The notes below the pieces were generated by a model. The model searched no databases. It had not been told where the DNA came from and saw nothing but the letters and a program-made list of their open reading frames with translations. From Girardinichthys multiradiatus (Eukaryota > Chordata > Actinopteri > Cyprinodontiformes > Goodeidae), in contig NC_061794.1 of assembly GCF_021462225.1 (NCBI RefSeq), positions 41,230,914 through 41,294,913 on the forward strand: a DNA stretch of 64,000 nt. Direction: 5' to 3'. Each line of letters opens with the position of its first letter. The stretch's first letter is position 1. The position numbers and the translations under genes are program-made. This document shows positions 51,701-63,700 of this stretch, one piece after another.

Positions 51701-54700
51701 AATTTCTCAATTAGGACCCTTTAAAAAGATGCACAGAAAAAACAGCTGCTAAAAAGTTTACAAGAAAGAGAGCAAGACTTTCAGCAGATAACAGGAAGGC
51801 TGAACACTGCACATAGAGTTGCTCTATTTACCATACCTTATGAAATCAACATTGTCTTTGGAATACAAATGGGAACTGTTTTTTAGTATTAGTAACAATG
51901 CTAACTAAGCCCATCTCCAATATAAGCTGCGAAAAAGTTGAAATTTCTTTTTTCCTTTGTTACACTTCCCTGTCCTTAGAGCAACTAGGTCTTCATGGTG
52001 TGATGCCTTTTGCTTAGTGGTGCTGCAGCCTCTGGGGCCTTTTCAGAAAAGGGGTATTTATACTGACAGATCCTGTAGATAGGGGTGGACCTCATTTCGC
52101 TAATTATATAACTTTTGAAGGTAACTGGTTGCTCCAGAACGTCTAAAGGCTTCATAGCAAGGGGGGTGAATATATATGTACATGCCAATTTTCTGTTTTT
52201 TCAAATTCTTAATGTACATATTTCTTATTTCACTTCACCAACTTAAACTATCTGGTGCAGAATTATCACATTAAATACAATTAAAAACCATTTAAATTAC
52301 AGGTTGGAATGTAACAAAAAATAAGTAAAAAGCCAAGGGCGTGAATACCTTTGCAAGGCTATGTATATTTTAATACCCCTTCAACAGTGTCAAAACAACC
52401 ACCCCGCTGACATTGCTTCTCTGCTTCAACGCCTCACTGCATCACTATCCCTGTCTCATGACCAATCCAATACCACATGGTCAACCCCTCCTTGACATCC
52501 ATAAATAAATGGCAACAATATGGAAATTAACATCGGTTAATGATTACAGCCCAGCTTTACTTATGGGAGCGATACTGATATGTTAAAAAATGACAACATC
52601 GGCCGGTACCAATGTTTATGTCGATATATTGTGCATCCCTACTCACAAGGCAAACAAAGTCCACAAGAGGACCCAAATATCACACTGACTTCAGAAAGAA
52701 GCTGTTGTTAACATTAGCGTATTCCAACAGGAATTGTCATTTGTTTCTGGAGCTCAAAATCGACCCGGACAGAGTCCAATTTAGCCTCAGACCTAATAGG
52801 GTGTAACCACAGTTAGCTCATCCATTGACAATGTTAGCATGACCTATTCTCATGTCTCAACTCATTGACACTATCCCAAACAGACTCGGTACACCAGAAT
52901 AAGTTATGACATTTAATGATGCTGTGCCTGCGATGCCTATTCTTACATCTGTTGATTTACTGAAGTATGAGAGTCTGAAACCATTCCCTCATTTCTTTTT
53001 GTTGAGTGTGGAAAACAAAAGTAAGTATAGCAGGTAAGACAAAAATATTGTTCACCTTGAAAATTTAATATTTACTGTATTTAATTTAATTCTTTCATGC
53101 AGTGTGAACTCTTTTAGCTAAGCTTGTTTGTATGGTCTTACAGGAAGGCTTCTTTGAGGCTACTGGCTGCTCTTTTGCTCCAGTCTCTGTTAAAATGATC
53201 CCAATCTGCCTCCATATTGTTGAAATCCACTTCACTGCATGCATTTCTCCTTAGCTCTACTTTCTCCTGCACAGGCAGTGTGTTAAAACCATTTGGCATA
53301 TTGGAAAGTCTTTGTTTTCCAACATGTCAAACATGTTAGAAAAAGTAAGCCTTTTTGGTTTAACTCTTTTAACACTAATGCTTAAATATTTCAGTTTAAA
53401 GAAGACAGTCAGGTACAAGAAAAACTGAAGAAACTGTTGCTAATGGTTGTAACAGCAATAGTTCTGCCTCACTGAATGAATAATATGGAAAAATCACAGG
53501 GCTTGGCTGAGGACTTTTGAACAGTTCAGCAAATCTGTTACTATATTCGATCCTGGCTAAGTAGCAGTGTTTATATTGGTGACAAAATATTTATGTCAGT
53601 TTTTGGCAACAACCTGTTTTTCTTTTTGGGACAATAACTAAATAACTCAATAAACACACTTACTTTAAAACCTTGGATCACTTAGAAACGTAACATACAT
53701 TTAGTAATTCACTAGATGATGTCTTGAGGTAATACTGTAAAACATTCAGTAGAGTTGCAGTTATTTGCAACGTTTTTTGAGAACTGAAGTAATCCGAACA
53801 TCTACCTGGCAGGACGCTCCTCTGTATCCTAACGGGCAGGCGCACTCCTCCACCTCCAGGGCTCGTTCCTTACCAGTTAGGTGAGGAACAGCGATGTCCA
53901 TCTTGATGTCCGAGATACTGCACAGCATCAAAAAAATATAAAAACACAAATGCACCTCTTATCTGTGCATTAGGTTTAGTTTTCTTTAGGTTAATTGTGA
54001 TTTTGTGAACAAGTCTCCTATTACTAACAGAAGTTGACAAAATACCTGGTCTCTGTTATGCTGTCAACATAGGTGGCTCTGATCATAAACAGAGAAACAT
54101 CAGCGAGGGCCATCAGGAGGTTCTCCCGGGTGCATGGCTGCCCGTCGATGCGACGCCATGAGGACTGATAGCAAAAGGAGGAGACAATTTAGCACCTTTT
54201 AATGGTCAAGACGTCTGTTTCAGCTAATGGTTAATATTAATGACCAAAAACACACACCTCTCTGAACGTCACAGTGACAGCGTTTGGCACTCGTGGGTCG
54301 GTCTTCGTCTGAGAGTAGTGCTCCAGGAAGATGTTGTTGCCCTGGATGACCACGTCAGGGTGTCCGTCAACCACCAGCGAGCGCCGATATGGTTCAAAGC
54401 TCACAGTGTACCTGAGCTCCCCACCATAGGCCGTCACCTGGCAGCAGAATACAGTCTCATCTACACTAAGTGGTGGAAACATATTTCATCCTTGTGGTTT
54501 AGTGAGGAGAGTCACAAGACGCTGTGAATTGAAACAACTGTTTGACTCCTTCACTGATGTTAAAGCTTGAATGGCTTCAAATCTTCTACACTTCAACGAA
54601 AATAAAACTGAAGCTATAATTTTTGGTCCCAGTGGAAATCGTAGAGCGTCTCCTTCTGACCTCAGTAGCCTCAAGCAGTTTGTAAAAGCTCACGTTAAAA

Positions 54701-57700
54701 ATCTTGAAGCGATTTTTGATTCCAGTTTCAATCTTGAGAAACAGATCAACTCTGTTGTACAAAGATCTTTTTTTAAACTGTGACTTTCATCCAAAGTGAA
54801 ACCGTTTTTATTATTTTAATGATTTTAAACAGGTGATTCTCGCCTTTATTAGCTCCTGACTTGACTACTGTAATTATTTGTATGTTGGGGTCAGCCAGGC
54901 CAGTCTCTCACGACTGAAGCTGGTTCAGAAGGCTGCAGCTCGTCTATTAACACAAACAAAACAGTGGGAACGTATCTCTCCAGTGCTCACTTCCCTTCAA
55001 TCATTACAACCACAAAAATTAATAATTAAAATGATTAGATGATTACAAAAAAGATAAAAAAAATGAATGGTAAAATAATTGATAAGATAATGAAAGGAAA
55101 GTTGGGCTGAAAACTTAACTAATAATGTTTAGATGGCCCAGTCAAAGGCCACTCTAAACAAATAAGCTTTTAATCTTGATTTAAAGCAACTTAGGGTTTT
55201 GGCGCTTTTACAGTTTTCTGGGAGTTTATTCCAAATTAGTGGAGTATAAGAATGAAAAGCTGCTTCTCCATGTTTGGTTCTGGGTATGCAGAGTAGATTT
55301 GGGCCAGAAGACCTGAGAGGTCTGGCTGGTTGATACACTGACAACAAGTCTGCAATGTATTTTGGTGCTAAGCCTTTCAGTGATTTACAGAGTAACAGAA
55401 GTATTTTAAAGTCTATTCTCTGAGCTACAGGGACCCAGTGTAGGGACTTTAGAACCGGGGTGATGTGCTCCTCTTTCTTAGTTCTAGTGAGAACGCGTGC
55501 AGCAGCGTTCTGGATCAACTGCAGCTGTCTGATTGACCTTTTAGGCAGACCTGTGACGACACCGTTGCAGTAATCAATTCTACTAAAGATGAACGCATTA
55601 ATTAGTTTTTCAAGGTCCTGCTGAGACATTAGTCCTTTTATCCTGGAGATGTTCTTTAGGTGATAGAAGGCCGACCTAATTACTGTCTTTATGTACCTCT
55701 GAAGGTTCAGGTCTGAGTCCATCACTGCACCCAGGTTTTGAGCCAGTTTGGGGGTTTCTAGTTGTATTAACTGAAGTGCTAACTTTAAAACACTCTTCGT
55801 TTGGTCAGTTACTTCAGTTTTGTTTTGATTAAGGCCCTGAATGGCCAGCATCCTGTATAGTTGTCTGATCTCCTGAAGCCTTATGTGCCCTCTAGATCCC
55901 TGACTTCTAATGTTCGTCTGTCCTTAGTTGTTCCAAGGTCCAGGTTGGTTCATGCGCCTAAATTGTGGAACCAACTCCCCATTCATTTTACACAGTCTTC
56001 TACTCTTGGTGTTTTTAAGTCACTTCTAAAAACTCATTTGAATGCACTGGCTTTTAATACAGTGTGAGAGTCTTGTCTGTTGGGCTTTTTTTAATGTTTC
56101 TATTTGTCTTATACTGTGTCTATATTTTCTATTATGTTGGAATTACTGTTACTTGTTTTTGTGTGCAGCTTTTTGGCCAGCGGAAGTTGTTCTTAAATGT
56201 GCTACATAAATAAAGTTGATTTGATTCCTAGCTTGATCTACCCGTGGAAGCTTTTTTCTCTCACCTTATCTCCTCTGAAACTTTCAGGCAGGACCCAGAA
56301 GTAGACTTCATTAGAGTCACTTGACAAGGGGCGGTAGACGACAGAGGAGCCCCTCTGGAAGATGCCTTCGGAGATAGTTTTAGTGTTGCCGCTGTTTGAG
56401 AGGGAGAAGAGTTGCCCGTTCACTCCACCTCGCACCTGAGACACAGAAACGGTGGAGATTTAAACTGCACATTGTATAATAAATCCTCCACAACATTAGG
56501 TTTCAGGAAATATAATATTGTTTATTCCCAGGTTGGAATAATTATAGAACGCGAAAAAACAAAAATATAGGTGTATGGGGATATATTATAGATTTTCTCT
56601 AATTCACACAGGGTCAAAATTATACATACAGGCTCAAATATGTACATACACCATCACTAATATGATCCCTTACCATTGCAGAGAAACCACATGCTTTCAG
56701 TAGCCAGTAACAAGCATCTGGAATAATTCTGGAAATGGAACAGGTCAATTTAATTCTTTAGTGTTCTGACACAGACCCAGGTTTTAAAACAGTCCATACA
56801 TTTTAAATTAAGTTTAGGTCAGGGCCTTAAAAACCACTTCTGATCTTGTTGGAACACTCAACTATTTTCATGTTTTAACCGCTGTTGATGTGATGTGTTT
56901 ATGCAACACACTAGTACCACTGGAAGTAAAACATTTCCTTACCACAATGCCACCACCACTATGCTTGATTGTTGGTGCAGTGTTCTTGGGTTTAAAAACC
57001 TCCCCTTGACTCCTTTAAACATCTTCTTGTCATGGTGGCCAAATAGCTTAATGTTTATGTGACCTTGAAACTTTTATCCAAAAGGCATTTGACCTTTCCA
57101 TCTCATCTGCAAATTATATTTGAGTATGAAGGTGGCAATTCTAAAGGACAAGTTTCTATTTCTGCTATGTTGCAGAATAAAAATATTAAAAACCTACAAC
57201 CTCAAACAGGTGCACAAGTTTGAACTTATGTGAATTTATATTTCTCTAATTCACATGGGGTTACAAACCCCATGTACAGCCCATCTATAGCTGCCTACAT
57301 GGACAAGCCAAATGTCTTCTAGAAAAAAAAATCATAGTCCTACAAGACAAAGACTGAGCATTTTGGCCACAATGACAAAAAGTATACTCAGAAACATGAA
57401 GAACTCTTAACTGGACCCTATTGAAAAGTTGCAAGCTAAGCCTAAAAGTCAGGTATGTGCCAGAAAACCACCCAATTTTAATTAAATACTAAGTGATCAA
57501 ATATCTGGCTATAATTATGTCGGAAGATAGTTAATGGCCAAGTACAACTGGGGCTGGATGTGTTTTTTTTTTAAACTTTTTGTAAAGAATTTGGACCCTG
57601 TATAGATTAAAGATCTACAATCAATTTAAACTTGTTTTTAGAAATCATTGTGGATGCTGTATGATGTCTCTACCCTGGAAAAAGTCAACACATTCTGAAA

Positions 57701-60700
57701 TTATTACCATCATGAAGGTATGTAAACTTCTGACCAGATCAGTTGCTATACAACGAATGATTAGAGATTACCAATATTTTCCGCTCTGTTTGCCATCTAC
57801 AACCCTGCAGCTCACCTGATCTCTACTCCAGGAAGAGCTGGCACACTGTGAGGAGACACCCATGCAGAAACAGCGTAAACAGCCATCAGGGTTGGCCTCT
57901 GATAGGTGGAAGAACCCAGCCTTACACTCGTCACACAGATCGCCTGCCACGTTGTTCTGCAACGCACACACAAAAACAAAACGAGGACTTGCACATAGGA
58001 ATCCATCTGCATGACATGCCTGCCGTTCCGTTTAAGATAAACTGCGATACCTTGCAGCTGCATGGCCTGCTGCTGGAGCTGATGGTTCCTCTGTTATCAC
58101 AACTTGAACTTTCTGCAGGAAGAGGGCATTGGAAACAAGATGATGTGCGGATTGAAGTGCACCTGGATGTGCTCTAGCTACGCTGCATTCCTGAGCAATG
58201 ACCAAACACTAGTGTAACACAACCCTGGCAATCATTACACGAGTAAGGAGTTCCTCACTTTTATATTACTGAAGCAACTTCCTGCAGCTTCTGTTCATTC
58301 ACTCATGTCTGTCACCTGGGTATTAAAATTACACTCACGGTTTGGGACACATTTTCCATTAGGCAGGAGGGGGTTACCCTGGTAACCAGGAGCACACCTA
58401 AAATGAAATAAGCAAAAAAGTTAAACCTGAAGGTTTAACTAAGCAATTACTTAATATTGCTTTATTAGTGATCTGACTTTAAAATTTAAACTCATTCATA
58501 TAAACATAACCGATCTAGAAGTCTAATAGAATTTCCTTTATTGTCTGAACTAGTCTCAAGTGTACTGAACGAGTAATGACATTAGTTTCCTCACTTTTCA
58601 CAGCGTCTTCCTGTGTATCCGGGCCTGCAGGCGTCACATGTGGGCTGCAGGTCAATGTTCAGGAAGCACGTGTCAGAAAACCTATATAGAGTATTGAGAG
58701 GGTCATCAATGAAGAACTAACAGCAGAAGGACAATGTGATTGAGTTTAACTTCCTGTGGATTTAAACAATGAAGTGCAAACAGCTTGTTTAAATCCATTT
58801 AGGTCTGAGTGTAGTCTTAACGCAGGTGTATGAATCTGCGCTCCCTTTGGTTATGGCATCGCTGGGTTTTGCGGATGTGTGAAGTGTCACGGGAAGTCGG
58901 GAAGTGTAGGCTTACCGCCGCGATGTCTCAATGTATGGGCATGGGCAGGGCTTGCAGTCGTCAGGACGACCTCGGGTCGGATCGCCGAAGTAGCCAGGGC
59001 GACACCTGTCACACTGGGGGCCCTCTGTGTTGTGTTGGCAGCTCTGTGATGGAGGGAGATGCATAGCTTATTCTCTTCTAAAAGCATTTAAAGTATTCTA
59101 AAATGAGCACTTTGACTACATTTATTTATAAACTATATTTCCCGAAGTATTCGATCATCTGCCTTTGCCCTTATGGTTGTTACAGCTGTCACACTTTGTA
59201 CCTAGTTCTTTAGGGAATTCTTTCCACAAGGTTTATGAGTGTTTATGGAAATATTCCACCATTCTTGCAGAAGCGCATTTTTGAGGCCAGACATTGATGT
59301 TGGACTAGAAAGCCTGGCTCACACTATCCGCTCTAAGTCCTCTTAAAGATGTTGTACCTGGTTGTGTTCAGGCCAGTCAAGTTCTTCCACGCAAAACTGG
59401 CTCATCCATGTCTTTATATACCTTGCTTTGTGCACTGGTCTGCAGGCATATTGGAACTAAAAGGGGTCATCCCCAAACAGTTCTCACAAAGTTGAGAGCA
59501 TGAAATATTCCAAAATGTCTTAGTAATTAGAGGCCGAGCCCAGCTCTTAAAAAAAAAAGATAAAGATGCCACAACATAATTTCCTCTGCACCAAATTTCA
59601 CACTTGACACAGTCAGGCAAGTGCTGTCTTCCTTGAAACTGCCAAACCCAGCCGGGTAAATTGTCTGCCACACAGAGAGGCATAATTTGTCAACGAGAAC
59701 GTGTCTCCACTGGTGCAGTCCAGTGGTGGTACTTTACACCAGTGCATCCAACGCTTTCCTTGGCACTTGGTGATTTAAGGCTTGGGTGCAGCTGTTCAGC
59801 CATGGAAACCAATTCTATTAAGCTCTCTGCACACTGTTCTTAAGCCAATTTGAGGACCACAGGAAGCACAGAGGTCTGTAGCTATTGACTGTGCAGAACG
59901 TTGACGACTACTGCCAATGTGAGCCTCAGCATCGGTTGACCCTGCTCTGTGATTCCATGTGCCCTAACCCCTGGTGGCTGAGCCGTTGTCGTTCTTAATC
60001 ACTTCCATACTGGAATTCATTAAAAGAGTGACCTATTCTTTCACAAATATCTGTGGGCGGTGCTGAAAGCACTGAATGTTCCCGTCGTGCATGCGCAGTT
60101 CGAGTAATTATACCAACAGAGTCACACCTGTGACACACCGGATGACCACAGAGGCTATATATGCCTACGTCATCCGAGGTTCTGTTCCTACAGAATCTTC
60201 TCGCAGAAGCAAGAATTATGAGTGACAGATGAATCTCAGGCGGCCATCCGGGATTCATAGAACCATAGTTACATACGTAACTTTCGTTTTATAAACCTGT
60301 GGGCATGGAAGTGATCAGAACGCCTGAATTCAATCAAATAAATGGGTGAGTAAACACTAATCAAAAAATTATGTATTTGGAAATACTCGAGTCTTTGTCA
60401 TTACCAAAAGATTTTGCAATCAATAGTATTTAGCGCTTTGAAAGATGTCGTATTTGTCCACTAATTCTTGTACTTACAAATAGAGAAAAGCTAAAATACT
60501 GAATGTTCCACTTTCATTGCACCCCTGATAAAGATGTAGAAGAATAATATTCTCACACTGAACAGCTAAAGAAACCCAGCTTTTAAAAAAAAGCCTGTAA
60601 GAATCACTTATGCCACAATTATCCTAAACCCGACTGTTAATACTTTGTACTACCCCTTTTTGCCATTAGAACCAAACTCGGTATTTTACTACAATATTTC

Positions 60701-63700
60701 AGAAAGTTGGAAGATCCGGAGAGGAAGACCCATTTTGCACAATCTCTGGATTGTCCTGAGACCTGGGCCCTATTTAATGCTTCCTTTTCTTTAGCTCGGG
60801 ACACAGGTTTTCCATAAAATTCAGTTCTACTGACTGAGACGACCATGGAAGAAAACTGATCTTGTGTCTGGTGAATCATTTCCGCGTTGATTTGGCCATA
60901 TGTTGTGGATCATTATCCTGCTGAAAGAGCCAGTGACAACCCATTTTTTGTTTTGTGGTAAAGGCCTTCTTTTTATTAAGGCCTTATCTTTTTATATAAA
61001 ATGCTGTGGTATTTCAAAGCGTTCATGAGGCTGTGCACACTAACACGATTCTCAAAGCCTTTGGAAGCGGAACAAGCCCACAGAAACATAGATCCTCCAC
61101 CATGCAAAACCTTGGACACAAGGTGTATTTCCACATATTCATCCTTTGTTTCATGTCAGACCCACTTGGAGTGTTCAGGTGACTTCAGGTTGAATCTAGC
61201 CTGGTGAGTCACATTTCCAGATGGAAATTTTAATTATGACTCTGACGTAGGATGTCGGCCAGCTTAGGCGATTTTAATTTTTTTCTGATGTGTGAACACA
61301 CATCTGCATTATTTGGATGTTCTCTTGTCTTTCCCATTTTGAAGAGTAGCTAATTATGCTTTTGGGGGCATATCAAATTTTTACCAAGGATGAAATAAAA
61401 TAATGACATTTAACATACAGTCAAACAGAAATAAACCTAAAATGTTAAGTTTAAATTGAAGCAATGCTTTAGTTATATGTACACTATATTGCCAATAGTT
61501 TTGGGCCACACCACCAAATCAATGAATTCTGGTGTTCCAATCACTTCCTTCGTTGCAGGTGCATAAAGTTTGGTGTGGAGAAACGTGACCGGCCTACAGA
61601 GAGTCCTGACCTCAACCTTCTTGAACACCTTTGGCAAAAAAAGATCAATTTATTTAAAGCTTTTTACACATCTTCACCAGCAGAGTCACTAATTGTGGAG
61701 GGCAAGGTCAAACTTAGGGCGCATTCACACTGCTGGTCCGGTCCTGGGATAGGTCCAGGCATTGGTAAAAGTAAGTAAATTCACACGTTCTCTGTTGCTA
61801 CGTTGGAGTTCAAAGGTAGTTGTGCACCTGCACCTCTTCACTACTTCATGTAGCCCCGCCAGACATTTTCACACTTTTTGTCTATGGTTTTGCACTCTTT
61901 GTTTTTCCTCTACTTCTTCTACTCAAATGTGCTCCTCTTATGTTACATCCTCTCTTCCTACCTTTGGTGTGCTGGCACGACATGCATTGCCAGTGTAAGC
62001 GAACTGCCCCAGGGTCTGGATAAACCGTGCAGAGACCGGCAGTTCCGGGATGGGTTAATACCAGTGTGATCCACTCCAGAAACCAGACTGGCACAATACA
62101 AAGCTGTACAAAGGTTTGGTGTGAATGCACTGTAAGGCAGTGGTTCTCAGCCCTGGTCCTCAAGGACCACTGTCCGGGGGGTTTTAGCTTAATCTCTGCT
62201 CCAGCACACACAACTAAAATGATTGCATTATCTCCTCATTATGCCATCAAGTTGTAAACCTGTAAATCACCTGTTACCTCAAGTTAGGTGTGTGGCAGCA
62301 GGGAAAGACGTAAAACATGCAGGTCAGCGGGCTGACATCCATTAGTTTAGGGTATAACCTTGATAATAACTTGAGATGCAGGCTTTTTTACAACAGTGTT
62401 GCTCTTCCTCACAATACTTCAAACTAATGAGACATCTTGTTGAAGTTTTGTGAGATAAATGTTATACTTGTATTTTTTTTCATCATGATCCCAGCGCCTG
62501 ACAGGTCTGGACTCCAAGGAGGGCATTTGATGTTATTTTTTAAAAGGTATTTTTTTAAAGCACTAGTGGCCTTTATTTTTTTCGAATTTTTAAGTAGGTT
62601 GTCGGGAAATAGTGTGGAGAGAGCGGGGGAAGGGAATGTTGTAAACAAATGGAGGGGTCGGGATTCAACCCCTGGACAGCCTGCGTCGAGGACTATGGCC
62701 GCCATACATGAGTCGCACGCTTAACCCCTGCGCTACCAGGGCACATCTTTAGAAAAAAGCCTCTATATGTGTATTTTAAGCAGACAAGACAAAGTAAATC
62801 AATCAGAGAACAATATATATTACTTTTATATTTCAAGTAAGAACACAACCTCACAGAGGTAACTCTTACCAGACAGTGCCCACTGATTGGATCGCAGGCG
62901 GCTGCGTGTCTGTTACAATTACAGCCGGCACAGGTACCAAGATAAGGACCACCGGGGACGCGCTCAAAACCAGAGAAACACATTTCACAAGATAGGCCCG
63001 TGTATCCCGGAGGACATCTGGAAGTGAGAAACATAAGGACCATCCAATGTTACGATCCAGACATTTCTGAAACAAACAGCGATGAGACCAGTTCCAACTT
63101 CACTAACTGTAAACTGGCTTAGTGTTGTAAAGAATAAACATGTGCAGGAGCAGCCAAATGAATAGAGCATACGGTGTAACGATGAATGAATACCCACCAA
63201 AATGCATCTTTTAAAACATTTTCCCAGGTTTTATGTTTGAAGCTATTTTTAACCTCCACTGAACACCTGAAAACGTCTGATTGCAGAACACCAACTATCA
63301 TCTCAGCTGTTTCCCCTTCATGAAACGGGTTCATTCTGACTTACTTGCATTCTTCAACATCCTTAGCATGACCAAGAGTGCTGAAGTCCACTGTGGTGGT
63401 ATCCATGACGATGTGACTGAGCGCCACACTGACCATGTGGTTGTCATAGATGGTGCGAATGTCTATGCTGTCCAGGTCAGCCAACGTCATCATCAGTTCC
63501 TCACGGCTGACAGGGAGGCCATTGGAGTGCTGCCAGTGGTCCTGGAACACATAAAGCAGCAGATTTACGTGTCCAAGTTGATTTTTACTTTGTGCTGGAT
63601 TGTTTCATAGCTTATCTTGGTTTTCATTCAGTCTTACTTCAGTGAATATGATTTTTTTCTGGTTGACAACATTTGGAGGGGTGCCGTTGCCTCGGCGGTA

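Larger units (their letters stand above)
54520..56225 (+). mobile_element. L2-like LINE (host) split by a second LINE
   Basis: Reverse-transcriptase C-terminal sequence: [20 protein letters not shown] at 54571, then a frameshift, [15 protein letters not shown] region to about 55010. It resumes at 55833 with LNGQHPV, stop, [14 protein letters not shown] and [14 protein letters not shown]. It ends aataaagttgatttgattcc. A TGA sits just before MASN where the family has Trp. Confidence 0.75.

Noticed and set aside
62570..62745. Functional tRNA gene on the minus strand
   Set aside because: Boxes are followed by a SINE body and A-rich tail, and the spacing does not allow a normal tRNA fold.
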